This document shows, piece after piece, positions 11,851 to 25,385 of a stretch of 64,000 bases of DNA. Each line of letters begins with the position of its first letter. Positions within the stretch are counted from its first letter, which is position 1. A model generated the notes under the pieces. It worked only from the letters and a program-made list of their open reading frames with translations. It had not been told where the DNA came from and ran no database searches. Position numbers and translations under genes: made by a program. The stretch covers positions 62,001 to 126,000 of the forward strand of contig CM033110.1 of the NCBI GenBank assembly GCA_019321725.1, written 5' to 3'. Source of the DNA: Paulownia fortunei (Eukaryota; Streptophyta; Magnoliopsida; Lamiales; Paulowniaceae).

Positions 11851-14800
11851 CCCACCTTTACATATTTATACATGTAAGAAAACGCTTAACCCTTTGAAAC
11901 TACACCGTATACTCGTAATAGGGAAAAATACAGGACAAAATACAATAGCACCTCTTAAACTTGATTCAAGTCATATTTATTTTCTAAATTTTCTAAATAG
12001 CAAGTAATAATTTGCTAAATTAGTATATTTGGAATATTTATATCTCAATTACCTCATTTGTCATTTATCAAATTCAAATTTTACTCTTCAATAATTTTTT
12101 AATAAATATAGAACGAATTAAGGCTAATTAATTTACTTTCAACTCACTAATTAAAAAATTTAACTTTAAAATTATTAATCTAAAACTAAGACTCAACAAG
12201 TAAAATTTGAAAATAAATAACAAACAATTGGGAGATTGAGTTGATTAACTAAGCCGTAAAAATTAAAAATAACTAAAATTTAAAGTAATGAAAATCAAAA
12301 CAACAAGCAAGTGGTTAAAGGTAGGTTGAAGTTTCCTTCACCGCTATTAGACAATGGATTGTAATTTGATGTCAATATTATTAACAGTTTATCATTGAAA
12401 TTATTAACCCGTAGATAACAATAAGTTTTACCACCCTAATATTTCCAATCTTTTCTTAATTGTTCATTAGGTAGAACAAGCTATCAATCTAATATCCTAT
12501 CAATCAAACAACCTAAAACAAGTTCTGTAGATTTAATTCAATAGATGTATTAAAATAAAAAATATAAATTAATTTAAGTAACGACTACATAAATTCCAGT
12601 CATTCAACTTAGGTTATGTTTTTTATTGCAATTAAAAATTATATTCTATAATCATTAATCACAATATATTACACACGATTAGAAATTTAAGACAAAGATC
12701 CAAAATCTCTAATCTAGTCATAGAAAATTCTCTCAAACCTAATTTGGTTGTATACCTAAACAAAACAAGAAAATACCTATTAAGACATTAAGCATGAAAA
12801 AATATAAAACGACTTCAATTGGAAAGTTAATCAACAATACCAAATATTTAATTACAACAACTCATGTCTACGACTTTGAAATCACACTCAATCAAAAAGG
12901 AAATCTAGCCTAATATGATAAAAAATTACAAGAAAATTAAAACTTACAACGTTAGGAGCCAAAAAAATTTAGAGGTAGAAGAAGATAGTTGAGGTTGATG
13001 GTGAATTATAATGTCTCCTCCTCCAAACTTCTTCCATTTTGTTTTTTTTTTTTTAAGCCCATGACTTTAATATTGCTTTTAAAGGTGAATAAAATCTAGA
13101 GAGTAAGGGAGAAATGATGTATGTGTTGAGAGGATAATGTGTGAGAAAAGTGTGAAATGATATGTGTAAATTTATTATAAAGTATGTAATGTATGCTCTG
13201 ATTTTAAGAATTTAAAGTGTATAAATGAATATGTGTGATGTATTATATATATCTAATGTATATATATCAAAAAATGTAGTAAAGGTATGAAGGGTCATCA
13301 CTAGTCATCACTCCAAACAAAAGAAATCAATTTTGTTACTTAGATGACACCTAAGCTCCCTATTTTGCCACCTAGGCTCCAATTGTTCTGTTTTCGTTCA
13401 GTTTTGGCGTCTAGGCACAATGGTCTCAGTTTTCTTTGTCGTGGTTGCTGCGGTTTTTTTCCTCACTTCAGTGCTTTGACAACGTTCTGCTTATTTCAAC
13501 TGATTTTTTATATTATTTTATAACGAATTGGCTTTTATTATCTTCATAAGAATTATAACCCTATTTGTTATTTTCCTTTAACTGCTTGAATCAGATTCAT
13601 ATTACATTTATGGAGAAAGTTATGTTAGAAATATGAAGATTGTCATATCTTTTAGTGTACTTTTAATTTTTTAATCGAATTTTTCTTTTCAAAATCAATT
13701 GAATTGGGATAAGTTGTCAAATATGAAAGTCGTAGCTCTATCACTTATCTTTCCAATTAGCTAAGAACTAGATTAATAGGGTTTTGGATTAAAAATTTAT
13801 GCCGAAAATACAAAAATACTACAGTGGCACTGTCTAAGTAGAAGTTTTTCAAACACTTGTATGATCCTTAATGCTAGTGCAGCTCTTGAAATGCTCATGC
13901 TGATAAAATCAATCTATCAGAAGATGTATTTTCTCCGATATATGGGTTGGTATATTGAGTTTGCCATGGAGATATCTAGAGAAAATGTTGAAACTTTATG
14001 ACATGTAGGTTAAAGGGAGAAACATACTGATATCATGGATGTAGTTTTATCTCCATGAAGAATATGACAAAAAGATATGTTCGTTGTGTATTCTTATGCA
14101 TGCTAATGGATATTAAACCAATAGATGTATCGATTATATCAGGAGTACGTGAAACACAAACCATTTCTAGATTAGTGATGGATATATTTTAAGACAGATT
14201 CAACTCATTGACGCTGGCTTTCCCTGACGGCTATAAATTTTAAGGTACTATTCTACACGGCATATGCAATGGAAAGAAAAATAAAGGAGGCAGTTGAGCG
14301 TAAGAGTCGTAAAAGCTAGTATTATCTGGTGCTACCAAGCAGACCAAGAATTGCTAAAGAAATAATGTTGACATGGGTTGATGTTCATATCATCCTCCTT
14401 CCCCTACGTTGTAAATTTTGCATATTTGATTCCTTTCCTTTTCTTACCAATCACCAAATTGGGAAGTTGTTATGCCTTTTTGTAATAGTCAGGTTTTGCT
14501 GGACCTGCATAGTTGCTAGTTTCAGCATACATTTCAATGAAATTGCACCATTCTACTGTCGAGTCATGTAGGTGTGTGCATAAAGTTGACCCTTCTGAGT
14601 GCTAGTCCTATTGATGTTTCAAAAGTATTTTGACTAATGGGGCCTTCTGGTCATAACCAATTATTAGAATTTTAAATATTCCAAAGAAAAAAAGAGAGAA
14701 AAGTGGTAATTTCAGCTGTTATCCTATGAAATCTGTCCTGCCAACCATAGAAACAAGGACAGTGTTAGATATTCTTCAGTTTATCCAATCAAACTATGCA

Positions 14801-15120
14801 TGTGATCCCTAATAAAATAAAACTCAATAGTCTAGTAATGACTCGTAATCCCATCAAGGAACCAAATGGGGCCGAATTGATTTATTCATTAGTCGAAGGA
14901 GCCTTTCTTGTTTTCATATTTGATCATGCATTTGTTCTTTTGCTTCTCTCCTTTGTCTTGTTGTATTTCGCATAATTTTCGAGCAATATATGTGGTGGAA
15001 CAAAGATTTTCTACGAATTTATAAGCCACCGTTATGCATCGGTGGAAAAAGTCACAGTAGACTATTTAATGACAAAACTACATATGTAGCCATGCATGGA
15101 GGGAGCTAGAGATTGTAGGA
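11851..15120. other. AT-rich intergenic region, degraded repeats
   Basis: No supportable gene. The interval is about 3.3 kb of AT-rich DNA. The stretch 12300-12780 (repeated phrases such as AATATCCTATCAATCAAACAACC) and 13320-13460 read like old LTR-retrotransposon debris by general appearance only. No paired LTRs, primer site or protein remnant could be shown. A poly-T run is at 13040-13055. Open frames at 14329-14571 and elsewhere are short and have no family signature. Confidence 0.4.
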
Positions 15121-17049
15121 CTACTTGACAACCTTGGAACACTGCTTGTGCATGAACTGTTTTGTATCAGAAATGAGCTGCCCAGACTCAGGAAGTTCGG
15201 GAAAAACGTAAAAAGCATGAATCATGTTTGGGTACTCGACCAGATAGGCTTCTTTGCCGGACTTCTTCAACCACTCGTAGTACCTGGTTTGCCAGTCTTT
15301 GAGCGAGTCAAAGCCAGCCGCCACCACCATTGTCGCCGGAAAGTCCAATTTGGATATGTCCGCCGCCCTGGGGCCGCTAACATTGATCACCTCGTGGTCA
15401 CGGTCCATTCCATGCAGCATGAATGCATTCCACATCCAATCGGTTCTCCTGATTGACACGATTACATCAACCTCCGCTAATTCTATCTCTGACTTGGTAC
15501 GTTCCTCTCCTCCAAAAAAGGGCTGTATGGCCACCACTCCAAGTACCTTCAATCATCAACTCACACTAATTAAGCATTATAATATTGGAGTTTAATTACG
15601 TACCCTTAGTTTCCTACGGCTGTGGAATTTGGACCAGCTATACATAAATTCCAGAGGGGGAAATACAAAGATCAGACCAAGTATTTCTTTCCTTCTTTAA
15701 TCTTCTTTTGTCCCTTGTAATCTTCACCATAGGAGTAAATCTTTACAATTATTTCAAGAACCAGTTTCATCCTATATTTGCATTTGATTTGTATGTGATG
15801 CTTAAAGAGTGACATTTTTTTTAGATTATCTAATAATAACTTTATTGTATTAATAAGTTTTCTCAAAATAAAGATAAAAAAAGTCTTTAACATATGAGTA
15901 CTAAATTCGATCATGAACTAAAATCTAGTGGTACTATAGATATGATGATGCAAGTTTCTTCTCTTGTATAGTATGAAGCAAAGGTATTTTTTAATTCAAA
16001 GCAAAATAAAGTACTTACTTCCACAACGAAATCCCAGAACAAGAGAGTCCAATTAGTTCAAAGGTCTATTTTTTGGACCAGATACAATTTGAACAAACTA
16101 CACTCATTAAACAAATAAAGGTCAAGTGCTTTATAGGTTTTTTCTTTCTTTTTCTTTTTTTTTTAATTATAATTCTAATAAGTTTGCTTTCTTGTGACTT
16201 TGTGTAAGCGACCTAAAAAAATATTAATAATATATATCCTATTTCTTATTTTAACAAACAAGAGTTGGTTGCGTAGTAGTGTTATGATAGTAACAAGAAA
16301 AACAGGCATATTAAATGAGTCGTTTAATGATTGCAAATGGGGGGGCCATGGCCAATATCAATAACACCATCAATATGCATGTAAATGTAAGTGTATAATA
16401 ATGCATGGGCCGGGGTATGGGTGGGGTATCAATCACTTGCCTTGAGGTCAGTAAATTTTGACTCGCAAGCACGTTTAGCCACGTGGTGGGCTAGATTCCC
16501 TCCGGCACTATCTCCAGCAAGAAAACAACGCGACACGTCAGCATTTTCCGGTAGGATATGACTCTGATTGTCGAGGAACCTGAGGACGTCGAATCCGTCA
16601 TCGTATTGAGCCGGGTAGCGGTGTTCCGGGGCCAGACGATAGTTGACAGAGACAACCACGGCGGGGACCTCGCGTGCGAAACGGCGGCAAACGTCGTCGT
16701 ATGCCTTGAAATCGGGGGCGAGATAGACGAAGCCGCCGCCGTGGAAGAAGACGACGACGGGGAGGTGAGTATGAGATTCAGATTCAGAATGAGAAGGGAC
16801 GAAGAGTCGGAACCAGAGGTTACGAGAGGGGTCGACAGTGATGTCAGAGGTTTTGACGCCGTTGCGAGGCTTGGGATTGGGAGGCGTCCTGAGGCCGAAG
16901 GAGTCGAGGAAACGGAAAAGACGACGGTTGACGGTGCCGTCGCGGTGACGGGAGGCGTCGTTGACGATATTGAGGAAGAAGAGAGTGATGCGGGTCTTCC
17001 AGGGGAGCAGTAGACGTTGGTTTTGGTGGGGATGTTTGGGTTTGGGCAT
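15121..17049 (-). CDS. Plant carboxylesterase (CXE, GID1-like alpha/beta hydrolase), 344 aa, two exons
   Basis: Exons are 17049-16441 (203 codons) and 15546-15121 (141 codons plus TAG). The protein has the oxyanion-hole motif HGGGF at 103-107, the nucleophile motif GDSAGG with Ser181, Asp283 in [10 protein letters not shown] and His313 in MIHAFY. That is the full Ser-Asp-His triad, so it should be an active hydrolase and not a GID1 receptor, which lacks the His. [11 protein letters not shown] is characteristic of the CXE18-like clade. Substrates of this clade are small esters, otherwise unknown here. The start MPKPKHP was preferred over in-frame upstream starts because the upstream residues are low-complexity and family length is about 330-350. 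The only intron needs the donor CTCAAG|gcaagt, a GC donor: GC with acceptor tgaag|GTACTT keeps the family sequence DLK-VLGVV in frame, and the nearest GT does not. Confidence 0.9.
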
Positions 17050-20000
17050 TTTATTTTGGTGGGCAGAAAAAGATTGCGATGGCGAGCGGATGATGAGTAC
17101 TGAATACAGAAAGAAAACGGTAGTTATAGTTGATAAATTAGAAAGAGAATAAGTAAAAAGCCGAAAAAAAAAAAAAAAAAAAGAGAAAGGGGAGCATTCA
17201 AATTTCAATGAATGCTTGAAATGAGAGTGGTTGGATCTGGCTCCTTCATGCAGTACATATGTTTGACTATTAATTTATGTATATGTGATTAGGTGATGAG
17301 CCACAAAATAATGAATTAAATTTAATGATTCAAAATAAATAAAATTATACCATGATGATATAATTAAACTATGAGAGGGAGACTCAAATTCATCGAAAAT
17401 TAAGTTATGATTCTATAATTTTTTTTCACTAAGTTCTTTAACTGATTTGAGTATTGGAGAAGTTTTTTTCTAATTGTTTGTGCGGATTGCAGCCAGAATG
17501 GATCAATATAAAAAAATCGTAAAGTAATACCAAATCAATATATTTGTTTGAGATTGGAGCGATGCGACCTGAAAGAGTGAATATGGTAGGTGGGAGTTGT
17601 GAGATTTTGCTGGTAAGTCATCAATGCCTACAGGTAAGTAATGAAGAATTGGGTGATAATAGTGGCGTCTTTGTAAAAAATTCAGTATACAATGGAGGAG
17701 GGTGATGCAGATAGATAACGCTTTTTGTATTTTAAATAAATGGATACTTGTCATCTCCACTTATTACAAGTTAATATTATTATTAGGGAGTGTTAGGTTT
17801 TCCTTTTTAAAGTAAACATTTGTTTCCAAGTGATCCATTTATACTAGATTTTCCTGATATGGCTAATCTGGTGTTTCTGCACAATCCACTCACCACTCCT
17901 TTATGCTGTAGCAGGGCAAGTTGGAAGGAGTTGGTTATTGTTGGTGAGTCATTAATGGTTACGAAATTGCAGAGAATCATTTCTCAGAAGTACACAGTTC
18001 TCGGCAAATCAACCGAACCATATTGATGTCACCAGCCACGAGCTACTACCATCCGGTGCTGTCGCCAGACTCACCACAAATTCACATTCGAGCCACCAAT
18101 ACTCCGCAATTTTGCGATTGAATCAAGTCCCACATCGGCCGTCGCTCCACGGCGCTCTCTCTCCTCACCTTCCGCCATTGTCAGTTGTCTATCTGCAAAC
18201 CCGCGATTGTGGGCACTCCATTTGGTTGTTAATTCATCAATTATTCCCAAAAATTCTCTAAATTTTAAAACTCTAACCACCCAAATTAGGTATATCATTA
18301 TTTATTCTAATTTATTTCTCATTATTACACGCACATTTATACGTGAATAATGTTATAATTGCAATGAAGGGAGAATTGCTCTTATAAATTCTAACTGTGT
18401 ACAGTATATTCAACATACAAATATTTTATTTTTTACAAATAAAACACTTGACCAAGTATACCATATATTTCTTCTAGCATGAATATTATCAAACTATTTC
18501 TTCTAGCATGAATATTATCAAATTATTTCTTCCTGTTGGAGTGCAAATTGAAAATGTTATATCAAATCCATTAAAATGGTATCTGTCCTGGAGTTTCCTT
18601 TTGTTAATGTTGTTGTAATTCGAGGGTGATTGATGTCAATTAATTGTAAGCAGGAAGAGTTTGAAAAGCTAAATATTGAATTTGGATGGCTACAGCATTC
18701 TTTTCAAGAGTTTGGTTCGCACGGTTTGGTGAAATACTGAAACAAATATCTGCAACTTATTTATTTTTTCTTTCCTTAAAAATAAAAGATTTTACCAAAA
18801 TCTTCATTTATCAAAAACTTTTGGTAATTATCGAATTTATTTTGGTTCAATAGTCGATTTGGTATGTACCAAGATTTTGCTGGACATAAAACCAAAAGGA
18901 AAGATAACGTAGATGACTAAGTTACCACAAATCGATTAGAAATCAGAGAGCAGTAGGTGCAAAACTAAAGACAACTATAGAATGATCCCAAAAAATTAAA
19001 AAACAAGCACGGCTCCTCTTTCTTTTTATTTATTTTATGTGGATTAGATTAATTTTAAGTATGTGGATAGTTTGAAAACTTCACTTTCAGCAGTCCCCTT
19101 TCTCCAGGCCAGCTTGTCTTACTTGTGATGTTTTAAGATTCTTGGTGAACTGATATTTATTGGTTGGTTTTTTAGCAATTGCAACTTCATTTGGTCCTTA
19201 TTATTTGAGAATTGGGAGTTTGAAGTTAAAATTCAAACTGATATTTAAGGTTTGGGCAAAAAAAAAAAAAAAATTATTTCGAAAAAAAAAAGACAATAAA
19301 AGTTAAAAGAACAGTAGGGGAGACCAGCCAGCCATCCAGTCCTCCCTTGTGGATCAATACGATTCTAAAAAACTTGTGCTCTCTAATGCAATTACACATT
19401 TTTGTTCCACTGCCAAAATGCCAAGGACTAAAAAAAGTGGAAAAAAATGGACATCTCAGTGTGTCTCGCAGTACATCACAAGCACATTAAATTAAAACAT
19501 GGGCATAAAAGAGTAGCAACATGGGCATAAAAGAGTAGCAGCGCCAAATGTGTATTAATTTACATCCGTATGAATATTGTCTTTTATCACAAATACAATA
19601 TTTTTATAATAGATATACTAAACTACAATCTTGTAGATACTACACTTGCTGCACTTACGGATTCAAATTGTATATTTTATCGTATATTTACACATATTCA
19701 TACATATACAAATTGATATATATAAAATATATAATGAGATACATAATTGATATACATGAACGTTGAATTTTAGAGTGATTCAATTGTCCTACATTTTCCT
19801 GGTCACGCATCTTCTGTTTGTGTGTAATCTGCCGGCCATAAGCTGCACTCCTAATTTTTCTTTTTCTTCCATAAGCAAATCCCATTCACTTGCAGAATGG
19901 GCCTTCACTCTAACTGCTCAGGCCCAATATGATGATATATGGCTTTGTCTTTAGTTTTATTAATGCAATTATCATTTTTTACCCATTAAAAATAAATAAA

Positions 20001-20157
20001 TGAGTCAAATAGAATGGTTAGATGAACAATTATGATGTAACGACATAGTGATATGGACATAATATGACAAGGATATGAGATTTAAAAATTTTATGACTCA
20101 ACATAATGTCCAATACATGTAATATTCTTATATTATACAAAACATTTACTTAAACAT

Positions 20158-20188
<31 letters not shown>

Positions 20189-20206
20189 ATTGGTAATAAA
20201 CTTATT
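17050..20206. other. Intergenic region between CXE and spermidine-synthase-like genes
   Basis: A poly-A/T run at 17164-17182 lies just upstream of the CXE start. A GC-richer patch at 18030-18240 resembles the leader of a gene or an element but has no sustained frame. Poly-A stretches occur at 19259-19273. A 22 bp unit (CATGGGCATAAAAGAGTAGC) is present twice in tandem at 19497-19540. TA-rich repeats are found at 19660-19745 and a (TA)n tract at 20165-20190. No gene is supportable. Confidence 0.5.
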
Positions 20207-20400
20207 TTGGAAGCTTTGAAGATCCTGGAACATTTGAGCATCAAGAAAGTTATTATCGAGCAGATTTTCTTAAGGGCTGTCCCAGTTGGAAAAATGAAAT
20301 TTATTCGTAAGAGATTGAACGTTGAGGCCCATTACGTTGCCAAATGGGCTGTGTGGGTTCCAAGTGGGTATGTTATGTCAATAAAAAATGCTTTATTTAT
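20207..20400 (+). pseudogene. RNase H-like (retroelement) C-terminal relic
   Basis: A short frame reads VPVGKMKFIRKRLN followed by VEAHYVAKWAVWVPSGY. The pattern 'F-x-R-x-x-N-x-x-A-H-x-x-A-K-W-A' is that of the C-terminal part of RVT_3 / RNase H-like proteins derived from non-LTR retrotransposons, which are abundant in plant genomes. Only about 60 residues remain, with no catalytic core. It lies just upstream of the spermidine-synthase-like gene and could overlap its promoter. The assignment rests on pattern memory alone. Confidence 0.4.
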
Positions 20401-20548
20401 CCATCAAAAAACACTTGTACGGATCCATCCATTCAGACTTCAGACTTCAGAGTCCCCTATTTATTTCTTTTGTTATCCACTTTGAATTCTTTCAAATTCA
20501 GTCATCGATTCCAGAATCATCACATACAACGGCAGCAAAATAGGCAGC

Positions 20549-23500
20549 ATGATGGGCTGCTCATCACAATTGCGATGGCCTCCTCCTCTTCCTCCTCCTG
20601 CACTTTGGTATTCCTCCTATTCATATTCACTGCCTTCAGCCGCAGCACCACCAAGTGCAAGATACTGCGATTCTATTGCTAGTGCTACTGCTGCTCACAA
20701 GAAAGGCAAAATATTTAGATGTAGCAAACAGGTGAAAGCTGTGTTGCAGTCTGCAGCAGCCCAGAAACCAGAGGAAGAAGATGAAGAAGAATTCCAAGTG
20801 CTTACGGCCATTCAAAGCAGTTACAACCAGATTGTAATCCTCGACACTCCCAACTCAAGGCTTCTGCTTCTCGACTCCACTCGTATGTACTCATTAATCA
20901 TTCATTCACCATTCTCTCAATTGTCTGTTGCTCCTATTATCCACCATTTTTTGTTAATGCACATGCTTTCCATTCTTTTCCTGGTGCAGATAATGTTCAC
21001 AGCATGCTTAACAAAGCAAGTAAATGGACTGGTTCATATTGGGTATGTGTCATCTACTATATTTGTTATTGATTTCTAATGTATAAAATTAATGGAAAGA
21101 CAACTTCATTAGTATATGTTTTCTAATATTGTTAGTAGTTAAGTGATGTTGGGTTCTCTAACAACTTTATTGGTCATTTTTATATCCGAATTTGCAAATC
21201 TGCAGGATGAGTTTGCTACATTGCCGCCTGTGGTTCCAGGGGGTCCTATAGCAATCTTTGGCTTGGTAATACAACTGTTTTTGCTCTAATTTTTAAGGTG
21301 AATCTTTTGTTTTTTCGCATTGCTTTTTGATGGAATAGGTCGACTTACAAAAACTCCACCCAATTTGGTATATTAGATTGTGACATGGAAAAAATTTTCA
21401 GGGTGGAGGAACAGCTGCACATTTGATGCTTGATTTATGGCCCTCGTTGGAGCTGGAAGGCTGGGAGATAGATGAAATTGTATAAATCCTAATTATTCTT
21501 CCTACTTTGAGATTTTATTGATTGCTACTACATTTTCGCTTCTTACTTAATTCTTCACCTAGTGAAAATGTAGCAACATTTTGTGGATGCTTATGTTTAC
21601 CAATGTTAGTTCATATACATATTCGGATTTCAAAGAGTGATGAACATATACTGCAAATGTTTTCATAATGTTTTATGCTGGAATAGTGCTCTCTAGGCGA
21701 ATATTTGAAGTCTTTTAGAATTTTATTTGATGATGCTTTTACTTGGTGCCAGTTAATAGATAAATCAAGAGACTATCTTGGGCTGTCTGATCTCGAGAAG
21801 CAAACTATGGACGGTGGAGTACTTAATATTCACATTGGCGATGTGTTTTCTCCAGATGCTGCTATTTCTGGAGGATATGCTGGTAAAACTTTTGTGGATT
21901 GTAGAAGAGCAATATACATCTTATTCTCCTATTAGATGTGCAGTAAAGGTGTTGTCTATACTTTTTGGACTGGAACTATTATGGATCCTTATCTTTTACT
22001 GACAGCAGTTATCATTTTCATTGATAATTTAGGTTTAAATGCATCAGCATTTTTCTTCGGTGGCATATATCTCATCACATTTTCTTTGAGCTGATAAGTG
22101 CCTATCTGTATGCACACAGTATATACATGACTGCACAGCATAAAATGCTGAAGAATATAATATATCTTCTGTGCTGTCCTGATCAGATAACTGCCAACTT
22201 ATTTCTGTTCAACAAATTGCAGGAATCATAGTTGATTTGTTTGCAGAGGGAAAGGTTTTGCCACAGTTGGAACAGGTACCATTTATTGATCACTGGGCTT
22301 AATTGTTTCTAACTTTTTTTGGTATTCTTGGTTCTCAAGACTATCATGATATGATAGTTGTAGTTCTGCAATCAACATCATCAAAGTTCCTATCTAGATC
22401 ACTTTTGATCGATTCATGAGCTCATCTCCAGAAGTTTTTAAGAATTCTAAATCTTCTAGTCTCAACAAATTGTATGTGGTGCTGAAAATTTTTAACTTCT
22501 CAATTTTATATCTCAAGATATTATGACAATTTAAATTTATGACATATCAGATTTCTCCGACAAGCCTTGGATATATATCGTGATTGGAAAAATTGAAAAC
22601 CTTTATTTTCTCAGATGATGAAGAAAAATTATCCTGTGGCTTTGGCCATCGTAAAATATATTTTAAGTCAAGTATAAAGATAAAAAAAAAAAAACACCAA
22701 AGATGGAAACAATTGCCAAACTATTGTTTCATTCAAATAAATGCAGTTAAAATATCCATAAAAGAATTAAAAATTTGAGAAAAATTAAAGTAGTAATGAC
22801 TAACTAATTCACTACGAGACTATAAAATCTAATCAGATGCATGGCCACATTATGAAAATGAAAATGATAAAAAACAAATGCACTTATGAGCAGCATTAAC
22901 TTTTGGACCCACACCCCTTAGTTTAGGTCTAAATACAAAATCATCCCCTACTGTTAGACAAAATACACTTACTTCCTCTATCACTAATGGGCGTTAAGAA
23001 AAAATTAACACTGTTGAAAATAATGTGTTTGCCCCTACTTCGTTTTGAAATATGTGTATAATAGAAGGGGTCTTACTGTTAGTTGTAGTTAGTAGAAGCG
23101 ATGCATATATAATATTGTCAGTTCATATACTTGACATGTCTTATTGCACCAAATTCAAAGGTCATCGTAGTTAAAAATTGTTTTAGTCTCCAATGCTAAG
23201 GTTATTGAATTTCCTTGCTTGGAAATTATTCTTAATTTTGTACTTCTGCGCATACCATATGAAGATTTCTTGGTTCTCAATATTCAGTTTGATAAGTTGA
23301 CCCACAGATTTTAAGTTAATCTATTGATACTTATACATCTGTGCACTGTTGGTCTTTAAGTTTATCCCCTTTTTGGGGATTATTTTCATAAAATAGGCAA
23401 GGTGCTCCAACATATGAAGCATCATGTTTGCTTGATTTATACACTAGACATAACTTGAATCCACTCTCAGATGAATTAAGGAAATAAGTAAGGAAGAATC

Positions 23501-25385
23501 AGGAAAACAGAAGTTCCAGAACATAATTGTTCAGGGAACTTTTATTTATTCTTTTTAATATTTTAAAAATTACAAGTTTATAATTTTGAATACATGGTTA
23601 TATCTTCTTCTTTCGCATTTGTCAATTTACATGCAAATGTTATGCTTTTCCATTCTCAACTAGGCTGCTACTTGGTTGGAACTCTATGATAAATTGATGC
23701 CTAATGGCCGCTTCATGGTTAACTGTGGTGCTGGTGAAGACGGATTGCCTGCTATGAATGCAGTATCTCAACATGATGGTTCATCAGTGGATGGCACTTG
23801 GAAACTGAATGCTACCATTAGGGCCCTATGCAAAGCATTTCCTGGACAAGTAGGATGTTTTTTATGTTCAAATAATATTTGTTATGATCTGTTAATGTTA
23901 GGAAGATAATGGGATGGGCATAAATACAATGTTGTCCGATACGTTTACAGAGCATCCAGCTAAATCATACACTATGTAAATAATTGTCGAAAATCAAATG
24001 TGATTCCTTCATACCTGCTCTGTGAAGAAATATTCACACTCTGTAGGCCTGAAACCTAATAGACCATATAAAGAAAATAATTACAATGATAATACATGCT
24101 TTTATAATGTTGTAGTTTGATTACCTTCACTATGATGAGCATGGAAAGAGAATCTGATTGAAATTGCAGAAAGTGCAAAACTAAGTTGATGCTGATAAAA
24201 TAACTACAAACTTCATCTTACACCCTTGACCATTGGAGAGGAAGATGAATTCTGCTACCATAATCTGATGAATGTCCGAGAAAGATGCAGAATCCAAGAT
24301 AGGAAAATGTGTAGTAGACATATGCCATTTAAATACTACAAAGAGTTGGTATCCTGATTTGATCACTTTTGACTTAAGGATTGAGTTGTAAAATTCCTTT
24401 TCAATATTTGAAGTATAGTGACAGAAATTGAAGTATGGAGTTCTCTGATCACTGCTAAACAAAGAGAACAATATTTAGTAATTAGCAATACTTTATGATG
24501 AAAAGAATCATACAGATTGAATTTTTTGATCATAGTTCCTTTTCTATATTCTAATTTGTATACTCTACTTATCTCTAGTTGCTCCCTATTGTGGTGGAAT
24601 TAGACAATTCTTGAAGAAAGGAAGTTTGAATACAATTCCATTTGTTTGCTATCGTTGTTACACACTTATCCTTCTTGTTGTCCTATTTTTATTTTTATTT
24701 ATTTGTCTTTCTGAAAAAGGAATATCAAATTATGAAAGTCACAAAAAACGAGCCAACATTAAGTCTTCATTTCTCCCCTGATATTTCTTGTGATTTTGTA
24801 CCTCTTGATCGCTCCCTTAATCTGCATGTGTGTAACACGCGGTTTTGTGATCTTTTAACTTTGTTCCTCAATCAGAGGAAAATGCTGGATGGTATGCATT
24901 AAAAGGTCACAAGCAAATACATCATTCACATACTAAATCCTCTTATTTAAAGCTCTACGGTCAAGTTGCAATCTTTTATATGAAGAACTAGAAAACTTCC
25001 CAGTTAGACAAGTATGGATAGAAACCTTTCCAAGTCAAGGCTGAGGGATGTATATGATTATAATTGCTTTAACTTATTTGCTGATCAGTTTTAATTAAAA
25101 GAATAAAAGACTGATCATCTATGGAACATTACCCCCCACATACTTTGCATCAATTGCGATTGCTTATTACTTGATTTTTTGTCGGTCTAAGCTCATTTGT
25201 TGTTGGTCTAAGCTCACAATTTGCAATATCAGGTAAATTGGAAAAAGATGCCAAAGAGTGCAGGCGAAAACTATCTCGCTCTGACTGGATATTTGCCAGA
25301 TTTGACTACCTGGTCTGCTGCTCTCCCTGATGAACTGAACTCAAGTGTCAATCAGTGGCGGACTTGTAACATTCATGACAGTTGA
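20549..25385 (+). CDS. Spermidine-synthase-like SAM-dependent methyltransferase-fold protein, 348 aa, eight exons
   Basis: Exons: 20549-20882, 20990-21042, 21206-21265, 21402-21479, 21753-21882, 22223-22275, 23664-23849 and 25233-25385. All are GT-AG, phases agree and the sum is 1047 nt ending TGA. The nucleotide-binding loop is FGLGGGTAAHLML (from residue 147), followed by the acidic motif GWEIDEI, IHIGDVFSP, and IIVDLFAEGKVLPQL. The closing region ENYLALTGYLPDL matches the plant 'spermidine synthase-like' superfamily. True spermidine synthases carry further polyamine-site residues that I cannot place, so enzymatic activity is uncertain. The first 60 residues are rich in Ser, Ala and Pro and could be an organelle transit peptide. 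Two adjacent ATGs (20549, 20552) are possible starts. The last two exons and the 3' flank are part of the tandem duplication reported below. Confidence 0.85.

Noticed and set aside
16558..17013. Long plus-strand open frame rich in Glu, Asp and Val
   Set aside because: Antisense shadow of the GC-rich first exon of the carboxylesterase, which has all catalytic motifs on the minus strand.
20344..20682. Frame overlapping the start of the spermidine-synthase-like gene
   Set aside because: Different frame from the phase-consistent exon 1, no domain; an overlap by chance.
24181..24471. Minus-strand frame repeated at 33133-33387 (THFPILDSASFSDIH)
   Set aside because: Its conservation between the two places is explained by the segmental duplication of intron 7; the frame has no family signature and lies inside an intron.
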